DNA of 64,000 nucleotides from an alpha proteobacterium MED-G10 (GCA_002457065.1 NTKR01000001.1:1-64000), one strand, 5' to 3'. Counted from the first letter of the stretch, positions 8,683 to 19,741 are shown. Notes: generated by a model from the sequence alone, not told the origin. Numbers and translations are program-made.

Positions 8683-8926
8683 TACAAAACTCTAGGATTT
8701 TAAATAAAATTAAATTTTTGAGATTTGCCGGAGGATATTTTTTCTTTAATATAATGTCAAAAAGTTCAGAATCAGGTATGTCTAGTATTTGTTCTAAATC
8801 CTCATAATCGCTGTCTGAGAAGTCTGACGAAAATTTTTCTATAAATCTTTCAAATATAATATCTAATTCTTTTATTCCTCTATATTTGGATCGATGTAAA
8901 ATTTTTTTTTTAGAGAGTTTATTCAT
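8669..8926 (-). CDS. sdhE: SdhE/YgfY family flavinylation factor (succinate dehydrogenase assembly)
   Basis: This 85-residue protein matches SdhE (DUF339), which promotes covalent FAD attachment to SdhA. The hallmark RG-x-x-E motif is visible in RSKYRGIKELD near residues 13-23, followed by the helical domain with DLEQILDIPDSELFD. The family typically has 80-95 residues. It overlaps mfd by 14 nt and diverges from recG across 46 nt; sdhE-mfd opposite recG is a recurrent alphaproteobacterial arrangement. A shared divergent promoter must sit in the short gap. Confidence 0.88.
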   Translation of the reverse strand: MNKLSKKKILHRSKYRGIKELDIIFERFIEKFSSDFSDSDYEDLEQILDIPDSELFDIILKKKYPPANLKNLILFKILEFCNGKL

Positions 8927-8972
8927 TTTTAGTGTTAATAATTATTAAGAGAATAAATCATTTTACTATTTA

Positions 8973-11033
8973 ATGAACATCTTAAAAAAAAAAAATATTT
9001 TTAGTCAAATACCAAATAATAAAACAATTTTTTTATCAAATGTTAAAAATTATTTTGGATCCAGGATAATAGATACCTTAATCCACAAACCTACCTCTAA
9101 TTTTGATAAAAATCTGAAAGAAGATTATAATCTTTATGACGTTGGAAATATTATTACATTGGATGTGCTTGTAGTTGAACATCAAAAAAGCTTTAACAAT
9201 AAGTCACCATTTAAGATTGTTACTAAAACAAAAGCAGATCAGTCTTTAAACATCCTTTTTTTTAGTAATTTCAAGTCATTTTTTGCTAAAAAACTTTTAA
9301 TAAATTGTAATTACAGGATAACCGGGAAACTTCAATATTTTTCAAATTCGTTTCAAATAATTCATCCAACGGAGATAATAAAGTTAAATGAAAGTAGTTT
9401 TTTTGAGGAAATAGAACCTCAGTACAATCTATCAAGGAAGAAAATAAATAAAAAAAAGTTTAGAGAATTAATTCTGTGTAATTTAAAGATATTTCAAAAT
9501 TTTGAGTTTCCACAAGAATGGATTGCTGATGATTTTAAAGAAAAGGATTGGCCATCTTTTAAAATATCAATAATTAATTTACATAAACCAACAAAAAGTA
9601 TAATTAAGGAATGTGAAACTTTCAGAAAGCGTCTAGCTTTTGACGAGTTACTGGCAAATTTTTTAGTTTTCAACAAATTGAAAAAAGAAAACAATAAAGA
9701 AAAAAATACATATATTGTTAATGATTTTGCTAATTCTGAAAATATAATTAAGGGACTTAGCTTTAAACTCACGAAAGATCAAATTAATGCTTACAAAGAA
9801 ATAAAAGAAGACATAGCCAGTAATCAAAAAATGTATAGATTATTACAAGGCGATGTCGGTTCGGGAAAAACAATTATTTCATTATTAATAATAGCTGATT
9901 TTGTTAAAGCAGGTTATCAATGTGTTGTTATGGTTCCAACTGAAATTCTTGCTAAACAACATTTAAAATATTTCAAAGAATTTTTAGATCCATTACAAAT
10001 AAATATTGAAATATTGACCAGTAAGACGAAACACAAACACAAGATATACGATGATATCTCTAAATCAAATATTGATGTACTTATAGGAACCCATTCTGTT
10101 TACAATCAATCTATAAGTTTTAAAAAACTTGGGCTTGTTGTAATTGATGAACAACATAAGTTTGGAGTTAAGCAACGTGTAAATATTATAGAAAAGTCTC
10201 TTAGATGCCATACTTTAATAATGTCAGCAACCCCAATTCCCAGAAGTTTATCGTTTGCCTTATATGGTGAAATAGAAGTTTCTTTAATTAAATCAAAGCC
10301 TGAGGGTAGAAAAAAAGTTTTAACCTCGATTTTAAGTTCAGAAAAAATTACTTCTCTCATAGATGGGATAAAAAGAAAATTAGATAAAAATGAACAGGTA
10401 TTTTGGGTTTTGCCAACTATTGGAGAAGAAAATAATTTTGATGAAAAAGAATCAGCAATTACTAGATTTAATTTTTTAAAAAAAAAATTTGGAATGAAAG
10501 TAAGTATAATACACGGCAGAATGAACAAAGAAGAAATCCAAATCAGCATTGATGAGTTTCAAAAAAAAAAAACAATGATTTTAGTTTCAACAACTTTAAT
10601 AGAAGTTGGGATAAATATCCCATCAGCAACTTTAATAATAATTGAGGAAGCTAATAGATTTGGTTTATCTCAACTGCATCAATTAAGAGGTAGAGTTGTC
10701 AGAGGCACTTTAAATTCCCACTGTGTGCTAATTTACAACAAGAGTCTTTCCGAAAATTCAAAAAAAAGACTTCAAGTTTTGAAACAATGTGATGATGGTT
10801 TTGAGATTGCAGAGAAAGATTTAATTTTAAGGGGATCAGGTGATTTTTTTGGAACAAATCAATCTGGTCTGCCTAGGTGGAAATTTTTCTCTCCTTATGA
10901 GGATCTTAATATTATTGATAACGTAAAAAAAAACTCTGCGATGATTTTGGCTAGCAATAATGAACAAATTAGTGATTTTTTAATTAATATATTCTATCAA
11001 AGAAAGAATTTTTCTAATTATTATTCTCCTTAG
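8973..11033 (+). CDS. recG: ATP-dependent DNA helicase RecG
   Basis: RecG (686 residues) regresses stalled replication forks and processes Holliday junctions. After an N-terminal wedge domain with an OB fold (roughly residues 50-140), the helicase core shows Walker A GDVGSGKT (293-300), the DEQH box (392-395), SATPIPRS, and QLRGRVVRG near the C-terminus. The wedge domain has drifted and is lysine-rich. A 12-A homopolymer lies shortly after the start and another at 10561-10572. No ribosome site is visible before the ATG. Its 3' end overlaps the convergent DUF502 gene by 20 nt. Confidence 0.96.
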   Translation: MNILKKKNIFSQIPNNKTIFLSNVKNYFGSRIIDTLIHKPTSNFDKNLKEDYNLYDVGNIITLDVLVVEHQKSFNNKSPFKIVTKTKADQSLNILFFSNFKSFFAKKLLINCNYRITGKLQYFSNSFQIIHPTEIIKLNESSFFEEIEPQYNLSRKKINKKKFRELILCNLKIFQNFEFPQEWIADDFKEKDWPSFKISIINLHKPTKSIIKECETFRKRLAFDELLANFLVFNKLKKENNKEKNTYIVNDFANSENIIKGLSFKLTKDQINAYKEIKEDIASNQKMYRLLQGDVGSGKTIISLLIIADFVKAGYQCVVMVPTEILAKQHLKYFKEFLDPLQINIEILTSKTKHKHKIYDDISKSNIDVLIGTHSVYNQSISFKKLGLVVIDEQHKFGVKQRVNIIEKSLRCHTLIMSATPIPRSLSFALYGEIEVSLIKSKPEGRKKVLTSILSSEKITSLIDGIKRKLDKNEQVFWVLPTIGEENNFDEKESAITRFNFLKKKFGMKVSIIHGRMNKEEIQISIDEFQKKKTMILVSTTLIEVGINIPSATLIIIEEANRFGLSQLHQLRGRVVRGTLNSHCVLIYNKSLSENSKKRLQVLKQCDDGFEIAEKDLILRGSGDFFGTNQSGLPRWKFFSPYEDLNIIDNVKKNSAMILASNNEQISDFLINIFYQRKNFSNYYSP

Positions 11034-11634
11034 AATTTAAAGGTATAATCCCTGCAGATACAATTGTCTTAATCGCATCATCAACCTTTACATTTAATGG
11101 CTTGATTTGAGATTTTGGAACTAACAATAAAAAACCAGAGGTAGGATTTGGCGTTGTTGGTACAAATACATTAACCATTTGTATTTTTACTTTTTCTTTA
11201 ATAACTCCCTTAACTTCTCCTGTAGTAAAACCAATCACCCACACTCCTTTTCTAGGGTACTCCATAAGTACAGCTTCTCTGAATGCTTTTGAATTATTTT
11301 TTAAGATAGTTTCTAATATTTGTTTTATAGCTTTATAAAAAACTTTTATAAGGGGTATCTTATTAATAACTAATTCGGTTTTTCTTAATATGTAAGAACC
11401 AAAGAAGTTTGCAGCTATAAAACCTATTATTACCAGGAAAACAACTAAAACAATTAATCCTAGGCCTGGGACATCTCTGGGGAGGTATGTATTTGGGTTT
11501 ATGTATAATGGTATGATAGGTGTTATAATTCTGTCAAATAGTCTAACTAAGGAAATTACAATCCAAAACGTTATAACAACAGGAGCGGTAACTAATATTC
11601 CGGTAAGTAGATAATTTTTTATTTTTGCAAGCAT
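11014..11634 (-). CDS. DUF502 family inner-membrane protein
   Basis: This 206-residue protein has the DUF502 layout: two N-terminal membrane helices (about residues 9-32 and 57-80) followed by a soluble domain with PLIKVFYKAIKQ, the segment FTTGE, and VFVPTTPNPTSG with a terminal S-AG motif. The family is widespread in proteobacteria without a firm function. Its ATG is only 13 nt after the 3' end of tRNA-Lys, leaving no room for a promoter, so it is probably made by read-through from the tRNA promoter. It ends 20 nt inside recG on the opposite strand. Confidence 0.9.
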   Translation of the reverse strand: MLAKIKNYLLTGILVTAPVVITFWIVISLVRLFDRIITPIIPLYINPNTYLPRDVPGLGLIVLVVFLVIIGFIAANFFGSYILRKTELVINKIPLIKVFYKAIKQILETILKNNSKAFREAVLMEYPRKGVWVIGFTTGEVKGVIKEKVKIQMVNVFVPTTPNPTSGFLLLVPKSQIKPLNVKVDDAIKTIVSAGIIPLNSKENNN

Positions 11635-11647
11635 ACACCCAAGTTTG

Positions 11648-11722
11648 TGGTACGCCCGATGAGGTTCGAACTCATGACAACTCCCTTAAAAGGGGAGTGC
11701 TCTACCAGCTGAGCTACGGGCG
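11648..11722 (-). tRNA. tRNA-Lys (anticodon TTT)
   Basis: The cloverleaf reads on the minus strand: acceptor GCGCCCG pairs with CGGGCGT, the D-loop holds AGCTCAGCTGGTAGAGC, the anticodon stem CTCCC/GGGAG encloses loop CTTTTAA (anticodon TTT), and the T-arm has GTTCGAAC. CCA is encoded. Position 1-72 is a G-T wobble. A TATATT with TTATCA 17 nt further upstream is a plausible promoter in the 58-nt gap after the cyclophilin gene. Confidence 0.96.
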
Positions 11723-11780
11723 CATTATCTTCAAATATAGGATATAATGAAATAATTGATAATAAACAACTAAATTTTTT

Positions 11781-12308
11781 TTATTTGACACGCATAGTTA
11801 CAATTTTTACAGGATTACTCAAGACCTGACCGTTTTGTCCCTTTCCTTCGGGAATCCTTTCTATTAGATTCATTCCTTGAACTACTTTCCCCCAGGCAGT
11901 GTATTTTCCATCAAGGAATGGATGAGAATCATAACAAATAAAAAACTGACTATCCGCCGAATTAATTTCATTACTCCTTGCCATAGAAACAATCCCTCTT
12001 TCATGTTTAATATCATTAAATTCAGCAACAATATTCTGACCGCTTCCACCAGTTCCGTTTCCATTTGGATCTCCACCTTGTGCCATAAATCCAGAAATTA
12101 CCCTGTGAAATGTGAGACCATCATAAAAACCTTCATTACTTAACTCTACAATTCGTTGAACAGTTTTAGGAGCTTTTTCTGGATAGGTTTCAATAACAAC
12201 CAATCCTTTATCTAATAACATATGTATTTTTTGTTTTTCTTCAGAATAAGCAGTATTAAATATAAATACTCCTAATAAAACTGACAAAATTTCTTTAAAA
12301 AAGTTCAT
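11781..12308 (-). CDS. Periplasmic cyclophilin-type peptidyl-prolyl isomerase
   Basis: This 175-residue cyclophilin has a signal peptide (about residues 1-22, ending NTAYSEE). Catalytic-domain motifs are FHRVISGFMAQGGDP, with the active-site Arg in HR, and a SQFFICYDSHPFLDGKYTAWG segment carrying the substrate pocket (most family members have Q-F-F-I, as here). It isomerises prolyl bonds in exported proteins. The start overlaps coaD by 4 nt, and gyrA-coaD-cyclophilin is a common alphaproteobacterial order. It is the second prolyl isomerase here; the parvulin is cytoplasmic. Confidence 0.93.
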   Translation of the reverse strand: MNFFKEILSVLLGVFIFNTAYSEEKQKIHMLLDKGLVVIETYPEKAPKTVQRIVELSNEGFYDGLTFHRVISGFMAQGGDPNGNGTGGSGQNIVAEFNDIKHERGIVSMARSNEINSADSQFFICYDSHPFLDGKYTAWGKVVQGMNLIERIPEGKGQNGQVLSNPVKIVTMRVK

Positions 12309-12826
12309 TTTTTTTTTCCTTTCATTTTATTTCTAAACATTTTTATTACATTTGACGGAACAAAATTATTAATTTCACCATTATAAAAAGCTACTTCTTT
12401 TACAAAACGTGCCGATGTTAATTGAAGATTTTCTGATGCCATTAAAAAAATTGTTTCTATACTTGGTTCAAGCTTTGAATTCATCCCAGCCATTTGAAAC
12501 TCATATTCAAAGTCAGCAACAGCTCTTAAACCTCTAATAATTACTTTTGCATTAGAACTTTTAGCGTGTTCAACCAATAAATTATCAAAACCAACAACTT
12601 CAATTAGACAGTCATTAGAATTAATCTTCTTTAAGGAGTCTTTAATCATATCTATTCTTTCATTAATTGAAAAAAAAGGCTTTTTGTGAGTATTTTCTGC
12701 AACACTTACTATAAGTTTATTTACAATATGAGTGGCTCTTACAATTATGTCCAAATGCCCAAATGTAACCGGATCAAATGTCCCTGGATAAATTCCTGTA
12801 ATAATTGAACTTTCTAAATTATTCAT
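12305..12826 (-). CDS. coaD: Phosphopantetheine adenylyltransferase CoaD
   Basis: CoaD (173 residues) transfers AMP to 4'-phosphopantetheine in the fourth step of coenzyme A synthesis. The nucleotidyltransferase signature is complete: [17 protein letters not shown], containing the T-x-G-H motif; [14 protein letters not shown]; and the C-terminal [14 protein letters not shown] in place of the usual ISSS-V-KE form. It carries a short N-terminal extension of about eight residues before the core. Its start overlaps gyrA by 8 nt and its end overlaps the cyclophilin gene by 4 nt. Confidence 0.96.
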   Translation of the reverse strand: MNNLESSIITGIYPGTFDPVTFGHLDIIVRATHIVNKLIVSVAENTHKKPFFSINERIDMIKDSLKKINSNDCLIEVVGFDNLLVEHAKSSNAKVIIRGLRAVADFEYEFQMAGMNSKLEPSIETIFLMASENLQLTSARFVKEVAFYNGEINNFVPSNVIKMFRNKMKGKKK

Positions 12827-15473
12827 TCTCTTCTAACTTAGCAACAGAAACTACTTTTTCTTCATCAGAAACATTAAACAAAGTAACGCCTTGTGTCTGT
12901 CTTCCAGCAATCCTAATATCATTTACAGGACACCGAATAAGTTTACCTTTATCAGTAACAAGCATTAATTGGTCAGAATCAGTTATGGGGAAGGATGCCA
13001 CAACTTCACTACCATTTCTTTCGCTGAGTTGCATATTAGCTATACCAACACCACCTCGATTCGTTTTTCTATATTCAAAAGCTGAACTTCTTTTCCCGTA
13101 TCCTTTATCAGTTACGCTTAAAATAAATTCTTCATTTTCTTTTAAAATTTTAAATTTTTCTTCACCAATCAAATTCATTTCAAATTTCTCATTTTTTCTC
13201 ATAGACGAACTTATTTTTAAGTATTCATTTCTCTCCTCTACATCAAAATCTATTCCATTCAGAATTGCTAAAGAAATGACTGAATCATTTTTTGCTAATT
13301 TTATTCCCCTAACTCCAATTGATGATCGCCCTGAAAATATCCTTAGATCATTACATCCAAATCTTACACATTTTCCTAATCTGGTTGACATAAAAATATT
13401 TTCTTTTTCTGAACAAATTATTACATTTATTAACTTATCATCTTCTTTAAGCTTCATTGCAATTTTGCCATTAGCATTAATATTATGAAAGTCTGTCAAT
13501 CTATTTCTTCTAATATTTCCAGAAGATGTTGCAAAGATTATATTATTTTTCTCATCTGACTGATCGTACGGCATAGTTGTAGTAATTTTCTCACCCGATC
13601 TAAGTGGAAGAATATTTACTAAAGCTTTACCTTTAGAAGTTGGACTGCCAGATGGAATCTTATATGTTTTAAGCTTATAAACAATTCCCATTGATGAAAA
13701 AAATAGTAATGGAGTTAAAGTATTAACTACAAAAACTTTGTTAACATAATCTTCCTCTTTAGTTGTCATTCCAGCCCTACCTTTTCCTCCTCTTCTTTGA
13801 GATCTATAGGAATTTAAGGGGACTCTTTTTATATAACCAGTGTTTGTTAATGTAACCACAACCTCTTCAGAAGAGATTAATGATTCATCGTCTATTATCT
13901 CCTCACTTTCAGATATTACTGTTCTTCTGGGAGATTGAATCTTTTCATTAATCTCTGTTAATTCTTTTATTAACTCAGAGTTTAGTCTGGTTTCTGAAGA
14001 AAGAATATCCAGATAATCTTTTATTAACCTTACACATTCTTTCAGATCGTCAACAAGCTTTGTTCTCTCAAGGTTTGTAAGTCTGCTAAGTTTGATCTCT
14101 AGAATTGACTTGGCTTGGGTATCACTTAATTTGAAAAAATTATCTTTAATCAATGTGCTGTCATCTGACTTAATAAAGTTTAATAAAAATTCATCTTTGG
14201 GAATATTCCATTTAAAGTTTATCAACTTATCTCTTGCATCATTAGTATCATTTGATGACTTTATAATTTCGATTACTTTGTCAATATTTTCTAACGCAAT
14301 CGACAAACCAATAAGAATATGAGATTTTTCTCTAGTTTTTCTAAGATGATATTTTGTTCTTTTAAAAATAACATCTTTTCTAAATTCTATAAAGAGCTGT
14401 ATCGATCTTTTCAAAGTGAGTAACTCTGGTACTCCCTTATTTAGAGCAAGCATATTTATCCCAAATGACGTTTGCAAAGAAGTAAATTTAAATAATTGGT
14501 TTAAAACAACCTCTGATTGTACATCTCTTTTTAAATCAATGACAACTCTGACCCCTTCTCTACTTGATTCATCTCTTAACTCTGAAATACCATCAATAAT
14601 TTTATCCCTTGCAACTTTTGCTATATTTTCAATCAGCATAGACTTTTTAACCGCAAAAGGAATTTCAGTTATAATTATGCTTTCTCTATTTTTTTTTGAG
14701 GATTCAATCGAAGTTTTTCCCCTAATTAAAATAGATCCCTTTCCAGTAAGATAAGCGCTTTTAATCCCAGACTTACCAACTATAATTCCACCAGTTGGGA
14801 AGTCAGGGCCGTTAACGTATGAAATTAATTCATCCGGACTAATTTCTGGGTTTTCAACATATTTACAACAAGCTTCTATAATTTCAGATGGGCAATGTGG
14901 CGGGATTTTTGTCGCCATTCCAACTGCAATTCCCTCTGATCCATTAATTAAAAGATTAGGAAACTCAGACGGCAATAACTCAGGTTCTAATGTTGAACCA
15001 TCATAATTTTCTTTAAATGATACAGTTTCGTTATTTATGTCATTGGTTAAATAAGAAGAAATATTAGATAGTCTAGCTTCAGTGTATCGCATTGCAGCTG
15101 CAGAGTCCCCATCCATAGACCCAAAGTTTCCCTGACCCTCAATTAGTGGTACCCTCATACTAAAATCCTGAGCAAGCCTTACCATTGCGTCATAAATTGC
15201 GGAATCTCCGTGTGGATGATATTTACCCATAACATCACCAACTATTCTTGCAGATTTTCTAGAGGGTTTACTGGAAACATAACCTGCCTCATTCATTGCG
15301 TATATTATTCTTCTATGTACAGGTTTTAAACCATCACAAACATTTGGAAGAGCTCTCGATACTATGACACTCATAGCATAATCAAGGAATGAACTCTGCA
15401 TTTCCTTTTCAATATCGATGCGTTCTAATTTTTTTAAATCATCTAAATTTTCTGGTGTTGAGTCATCAATCAT
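12819..15473 (-). CDS. gyrA: DNA gyrase subunit A
   Basis: GyrA (884 residues) is the DNA-cleaving subunit of gyrase, which introduces negative supercoils. The catalytic tyrosine is Tyr130 in RYTEARL. The quinolone-determining region [11 protein letters not shown] carries Ser91 and Asp95, the residues seen in sensitive enzymes. The C-terminal half (from about residue 540) forms the beta-pinwheel and contains the GyrA-box segment RRGGKGRAG. Length is normal. It lies 13 nt after ssb and overlaps coaD by 8 nt. gyrB is not in this window. Confidence 0.98.
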   Translation of the reverse strand: MIDDSTPENLDDLKKLERIDIEKEMQSSFLDYAMSVIVSRALPNVCDGLKPVHRRIIYAMNEAGYVSSKPSRKSARIVGDVMGKYHPHGDSAIYDAMVRLAQDFSMRVPLIEGQGNFGSMDGDSAAAMRYTEARLSNISSYLTNDINNETVSFKENYDGSTLEPELLPSEFPNLLINGSEGIAVGMATKIPPHCPSEIIEACCKYVENPEISPDELISYVNGPDFPTGGIIVGKSGIKSAYLTGKGSILIRGKTSIESSKKNRESIIITEIPFAVKKSMLIENIAKVARDKIIDGISELRDESSREGVRVVIDLKRDVQSEVVLNQLFKFTSLQTSFGINMLALNKGVPELLTLKRSIQLFIEFRKDVIFKRTKYHLRKTREKSHILIGLSIALENIDKVIEIIKSSNDTNDARDKLINFKWNIPKDEFLLNFIKSDDSTLIKDNFFKLSDTQAKSILEIKLSRLTNLERTKLVDDLKECVRLIKDYLDILSSETRLNSELIKELTEINEKIQSPRRTVISESEEIIDDESLISSEEVVVTLTNTGYIKRVPLNSYRSQRRGGKGRAGMTTKEEDYVNKVFVVNTLTPLLFFSSMGIVYKLKTYKIPSGSPTSKGKALVNILPLRSGEKITTTMPYDQSDEKNNIIFATSSGNIRRNRLTDFHNINANGKIAMKLKEDDKLINVIICSEKENIFMSTRLGKCVRFGCNDLRIFSGRSSIGVRGIKLAKNDSVISLAILNGIDFDVEERNEYLKISSSMRKNEKFEMNLIGEEKFKILKENEEFILSVTDKGYGKRSSAFEYRKTNRGGVGIANMQLSERNGSEVVASFPITDSDQLMLVTDKGKLIRCPVNDIRIAGRQTQGVTLFNVSDEEKVVSVAKLEENE

Positions 15474-15486
15474 ATTTATTTACTTC

Positions 15487-15951
15487 CTAAAATGGAACTT
15501 CGTCATCAATATCAATTCCCTGTAAACTATCATCAACACTTTCTTTTTTATCTAGGGTATTATCAATGCTAGGTGATGATAAATTTTCTGAGTTTTCAGA
15601 TCTATTATCAATCATTGTTAATTGACAGTTATAACCCTGCAGCACAATTTCTGTAATATACTTTTCTATTCCAGACTGATCGGTATACTTCCTTGTACTA
15701 ATCTGACCTTCAATATAAATCAAAGATCCCTTTTTTAAATATTTCTCGGTTATATCTGCTAAACCTGAAGAAAAAATAATAACTTTATGCCATTCTGTTT
15801 TCTCTTTTTTTTCTCCAGACTGTTTATCCTTCCAACTCTCACTGGTTGCTAATGAAAATTTGGCAATTTTTTTCCCATCTTGAGACATCCTGATTTCAGG
15901 GTCTGCACCAAGTCTTCCTAATAATATTACTTTGTTTATTGAACCTGCCAT
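15487..15951 (-). CDS. ssb: Single-stranded DNA-binding protein
   Basis: SSB (154 residues) has an OB-fold up to about residue 110 (NKVILLGRLGADPEIR, then TEWHKVIIF), a short disordered linker, and the acidic tip DDEVPF that recruits repair and replication partners. It heads the gyrA transcription unit and diverges from uvrA across 69 nt. I could not find a GTTC-N7-GTTC type alphaproteobacterial SOS box in that gap. Confidence 0.97.
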   Translation of the reverse strand: MAGSINKVILLGRLGADPEIRMSQDGKKIAKFSLATSESWKDKQSGEKKEKTEWHKVIIFSSGLADITEKYLKKGSLIYIEGQISTRKYTDQSGIEKYITEIVLQGYNCQLTMIDNRSENSENLSSPSIDNTLDKKESVDDSLQGIDIDDEVPF

Positions 15952-16020
15952 TTTAATTAGCTAAATAAGTATTAAATAATATCATAATTAAATCAAATTA
16001 CACCTACTGAATATACAAAA

Positions 16021-18846
16021 ATGAAAAAAAAAACATCTCTTGATTTTATTAAAATAATAGGAGCAAGACAACATAACCTAAAAAACATAAATTTACAAAT
16101 TCCTAAAAACAAGTTTGTTGTAATCAGTGGACTTTCTGGCTCAGGTAAATCGTCTTTAGCTTTTGATACAGTCTATGCTGAGGGACAAAGAAGATATGTT
16201 GAGAGTTTATCTTCATATGCCAGACAATTTTTAAATATGATGGAAAAACCTGATGTGGATTTAATTGAGGGACTCTCTCCATCAATCTCAATTGATCAAA
16301 AAACAACATCGAGGAACCCAAGATCAACAGTCGGCACTGTAACAGAGATTTATGATTACTTTAGGGTTCTTTTTGCCAGAATAGGCACTCCAATCTCTCC
16401 AGAGACAGGAAAAGAAATTAAATCAATGAGTGTTGAGGAAATAGTTGATGATTTTTTTAAAATGGATAAAAATTCAAATTTTTTGTTGCTTTCTCCAATA
16501 GTAAAAAACAGAAAAGGAGAATTTAAGAAAGAATTAATTGATTTAGTAAAAAAAGGATTTGCAAGATTTAGAATTGATAATGAAATTTACACATCGGAAA
16601 ATATTCCTGAACTCCAAAAAAACAAAAAACATAATATCGAAGTAATTGTAGACCGAGTTAAAATAGATGAAAAATATAAAAAAAGAATTTCAGAATCGGT
16701 TGAAACGGCACTTGGGTTGTCTGATGGTGTTATATATTTCTATGACAATCAAAAAAAAGAATCTTTTATTTTTTCATCAAAGTTTGCATGTCCTGTCTCA
16801 GGATTTACTATTGAAGAGATAGAGCCAAGACTATTTTCTTTTAATAGTCCAAATGGGGCATGCGCAGATTGTGATGGGCTAGGCTATAAAGAAAAGTTTG
16901 ACCCAGATTTTATTATTGGAAATAAAAATCTATCATTGAAGGATGGTGTTATTTTACCTCTGAACAAAAATAATCAATTTTACAAAGAGTTCGTTATTGA
17001 AATAGCAAAACATTGTGGAGTTGATTTTGAAATGGAATGGGGCAAGATTTCAAAAGAAAAGCAAAAAACTATAATTTTTGGTGATGGCAGAGTTATCAAT
17101 TTTTTTAATTCCTATACAGGGTGGAGTTACAATAAAGAATTTACAGGAGTAATTGGATTTTTAGAAAATAAATTGAGAAGATCTGATCTATGGCAAAGAG
17201 AAGAACTAAGTAAATATTTAAATAAATTTGTTTGTGAAGAGTGTAACGGATCAAGATTGAAGAAAGAGGCCCTTTCAATAAAAATCAACAAGTGTGATAT
17301 CAATCAAATTACAAAACTCTCGATTGAAAAGGCTCTCAAGTGGTTTTGTAATTTAGAATCTAAACTCAGTAATTATCAAAAGGAGATATCTTCACGAATA
17401 ATAAAAGAAATAGTTGATCGACTGTCTTTTTTGAACAATGTTGGATTAAGTTATTTACAATTATCTAGAAGTTCTACCACCTTATCAGGTGGTGAAAGTC
17501 AGAGAATTAGATTAGCCTCTCAAATTGGATCAGGCCTTACCGGAGTTTTATATGTATTAGACGAACCATCTATAGGACTTCATCAAAGGGACAATAAAAA
17601 GCTCATTAATACTTTAAAAAAATTAAGGGATTTAGGTAACTCGGTAATTGTTGTTGAACATGATGAAGAAACTATTTTAGAGTCAGATTACGTTATTGAT
17701 ATAGGAATTGGAGCAGGAGTAAATGGAGGTCATGTTGTCGCAACAGGAAAGCCAAATGATCTAAAAAGAAACCCTAAAAGTATAACTGGAAAATACCTAT
17801 CAAAAGAGCTCAGCATAGATATACCCAAAACAGATTCAAGAGAAAGCAAAAGCTTTATCGAATTAAAAGGAGCGAATGGAAATAATTTAAAAAATATTGA
17901 AATAAAGTTCCCACTAAATAAATTTATTAGTATCACAGGAGTGTCTGGAGGAGGAAAATCATCATTGGTAATTGAAACACTGTACAAAGGACTTTCTAAA
18001 ATAAAAAACAACCTTAATGAAAAAGCATTACCTTTTGTTTCTTTAAAAGGAAGCGAATTTATCGATAAAATTATTCAAATAGATCAAAGTCCTATTGGAA
18101 GAACACCAAGATCAAACCCAGCAACTTACACCGGATGTTTCACATTTATAAGAGAATGGTTTTCTCATCTACCTGAGGCAAAATCAAGAGGATACAGACC
18201 AGGAAGGTTCTCTTTTAATGTAAAGGGAGGACGATGTGAAAATTGTCAAGGAGACGGTGTTATAAGAATAGAAATGCATTTTCTTGCTGACGTTTTTGTT
18301 ACATGTGATTTATGTAAGGGAAAAAGGTTTAATAGGGAAACTTTAGAAATAAAGTTCAAAAATAAAAGCATCTCAGATGTACTAGATATGACTGTTGAAG
18401 AGGGACTCAGTTTTTTTAAAGCAATTCCTTCTATTTCCACCAAGCTAGAAACTTTAAAAAAAGTTGGTCTTGAATATATTAAAATAGGACAGTCTGCTAC
18501 AACATTATCCGGTGGTGAGGCTCAAAGGATTAAACTGGCCAAAGAATTAGCAAAACGAGCTACAGGAAAAACACTTTATATTCTTGATGAACCAACAACC
18601 GGTCTCCATTCGCATGATGTAAAAAAATTACTAGAAATTTTACATAAGTTTGTTGAAAAAAAAAATACAGTTATTGTTATTGAGCATAACCTTGATGTTA
18701 TAAAATCATCAGACTGGGTTATAGATTTAGGTCCTGAGGGAGGAGAAAAAGGTGGGTTTGTTCTATTCGAAGGTGAAGTTTCAAATTTATTAGAGAAAAA
18801 AAATAATGATACAGCAAAGTGCTTAAAACAATTTATTGAATATTAG
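16021..18846 (+). CDS. uvrA: Excinuclease ABC subunit UvrA
   Basis: UvrA (941 residues) detects bulky DNA lesions and loads UvrB. It has two ABC ATPase modules: Walker A GLSGSGKS near residue 37 with signature LSGGESQ near 490, and Walker A GVSGGGKS near 640 with LSGGEAQ near 830. Zinc-binding elements are present; the first starts CPVSGF, with Ser where many UvrA proteins have the second Cys, a variant I associate with alphaproteobacteria, and the second is RCENCQGDG with CDLCKG. It overlaps the convergent small membrane gene by 4 nt. uvrB and uvrC are not in the window. Confidence 0.98.
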   Translation: MKKKTSLDFIKIIGARQHNLKNINLQIPKNKFVVISGLSGSGKSSLAFDTVYAEGQRRYVESLSSYARQFLNMMEKPDVDLIEGLSPSISIDQKTTSRNPRSTVGTVTEIYDYFRVLFARIGTPISPETGKEIKSMSVEEIVDDFFKMDKNSNFLLLSPIVKNRKGEFKKELIDLVKKGFARFRIDNEIYTSENIPELQKNKKHNIEVIVDRVKIDEKYKKRISESVETALGLSDGVIYFYDNQKKESFIFSSKFACPVSGFTIEEIEPRLFSFNSPNGACADCDGLGYKEKFDPDFIIGNKNLSLKDGVILPLNKNNQFYKEFVIEIAKHCGVDFEMEWGKISKEKQKTIIFGDGRVINFFNSYTGWSYNKEFTGVIGFLENKLRRSDLWQREELSKYLNKFVCEECNGSRLKKEALSIKINKCDINQITKLSIEKALKWFCNLESKLSNYQKEISSRIIKEIVDRLSFLNNVGLSYLQLSRSSTTLSGGESQRIRLASQIGSGLTGVLYVLDEPSIGLHQRDNKKLINTLKKLRDLGNSVIVVEHDEETILESDYVIDIGIGAGVNGGHVVATGKPNDLKRNPKSITGKYLSKELSIDIPKTDSRESKSFIELKGANGNNLKNIEIKFPLNKFISITGVSGGGKSSLVIETLYKGLSKIKNNLNEKALPFVSLKGSEFIDKIIQIDQSPIGRTPRSNPATYTGCFTFIREWFSHLPEAKSRGYRPGRFSFNVKGGRCENCQGDGVIRIEMHFLADVFVTCDLCKGKRFNRETLEIKFKNKSISDVLDMTVEEGLSFFKAIPSISTKLETLKKVGLEYIKIGQSATTLSGGEAQRIKLAKELAKRATGKTLYILDEPTTGLHSHDVKKLLEILHKFVEKKNTVIVIEHNLDVIKSSDWVIDLGPEGGEKGGFVLFEGEVSNLLEKKNNDTAKCLKQFIEY

Positions 18847-19103
18847 CTATTTTTTCTTAAACGATTCCTAGCTGATTTGATTATTGGATGTTCAGATGCT
18901 GGAATATCATATGGGTTGATTGGATTTTTACCTTTAATTAAATCTTTATTTTGTGATTTCTTTTTATCAAATTCATAAAATATGTAAACTAATAGTCCAT
19001 TAAAAAGTAAAAATAAGAAATTCAAATTAACTGTAACAGATAGATAAATTGAAACATTTAAAAAAATAAAACAAAGAATTAATTTAACTTGATTTTTTTT
19101 CAT
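18843..19103 (-). CDS. Small membrane protein of unknown function
   Basis: This 86-residue protein has two adjacent hydrophobic helices (about residues 7-25 and 26-44), then a basic soluble tail with the segment NPYDIPASEHPII. I do not recognise a family. It overlaps the end of the NDUFAF6-like gene by 4 nt (ATGA), so the two are translationally coupled and possibly related in role. It converges with uvrA. Confidence 0.7.
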   Translation of the reverse strand: MKKNQVKLILCFIFLNVSIYLSVTVNLNFLFLLFNGLLVYIFYEFDKKKSQNKDLIKGKNPINPYDIPASEHPIIKSARNRLRKNS

Positions 19104-19693
19104 TTATTTAGAATGTTGAAGATTAAATTGATTAAATAATTAGTTTTACTAATTTTTTTGTTTTTTTGAACACAATTTTTAAAAAAAACTTTAATAAAAG
19201 TTTTTTCAAAATAGTCTGGTATATTCCGCTCAATATCTGAAATGTTTTTTTTCAGATATTCTAATTCATATAATCTATTATTGTACAAATATTGAATCAT
19301 TTGAAATCTAAATGAAGAATCAAACCTCAAATATTCTTGATGGATAATGAAATTAAATTCTTTATTTAGTTTCTCAAATGTCTCTTCAATATTTCTTATT
19401 TGTATTGGGTAAATCAAATCTGAAAAAGTCTCAACTATTTTTAAAACTTTTTTTTTAAGAATTTTATCTTTAAAAGGTAGCAAATTAGAGGTTATTTCAT
19501 TATTGAAGTGATTTTTATCAATCTCATCGTATAGCCATTTTAATTTTAATTTAAAAACTAATATCTCCTCAACTTTAATATTTAAATTAAATAAGTAATA
19601 TTCTAGAAAAAATAGACTTCTGATTATTTCGCTATTTTTAAAAAAAAAATTAATCTGAAGATCCCTGACATAAAAAAGATTTCTTGAATTCAT
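19100..19693 (-). CDS. Squalene/phytoene synthase-fold protein, NDUFAF6-like (divergent)
   Basis: This 197-residue, all-helical protein is highly drifted, but the start aligns with the alphaproteobacterial NDUFAF6-like squalene/phytoene synthase-fold family: YVRD near residue 8, the helix pattern R-x-LFFLEYYLFNLNI (25-38), and K-LKWLYDEID, equivalent to the family's RLQWWRDELD. The catalytic Asp-rich motifs of true prenyl synthases are not evident, so it is probably not a terpene enzyme. NDUFAF6 helps assemble respiratory complex I in mitochondria. Location supports the call, because this family recurs downstream of secD-secF in alphaproteobacteria. It is shorter than the usual 250-280 residues, so the C-terminus may be reduced. 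Confidence 0.6.
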   Translation of the reverse strand: MNSRNLFYVRDLQINFFFKNSEIIRSLFFLEYYLFNLNIKVEEILVFKLKLKWLYDEIDKNHFNNEITSNLLPFKDKILKKKVLKIVETFSDLIYPIQIRNIEETFEKLNKEFNFIIHQEYLRFDSSFRFQMIQYLYNNRLYELEYLKKNISDIERNIPDYFEKTFIKVFFKNCVQKNKKISKTNYLINLIFNILNK

Positions 19694-19741
19694 ATTAACT
19701 TAAAACTATAAATATTATTATAACAACAAAATGGAGTACAT

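Noticed and set aside
12805-13488. A 227-codon plus-strand open frame opposite gyrA
   Set aside because: It lies wholly antisense to the well-conserved gyrA C-terminal domain, has low-complexity composition and no recognisable family; a shadow frame.
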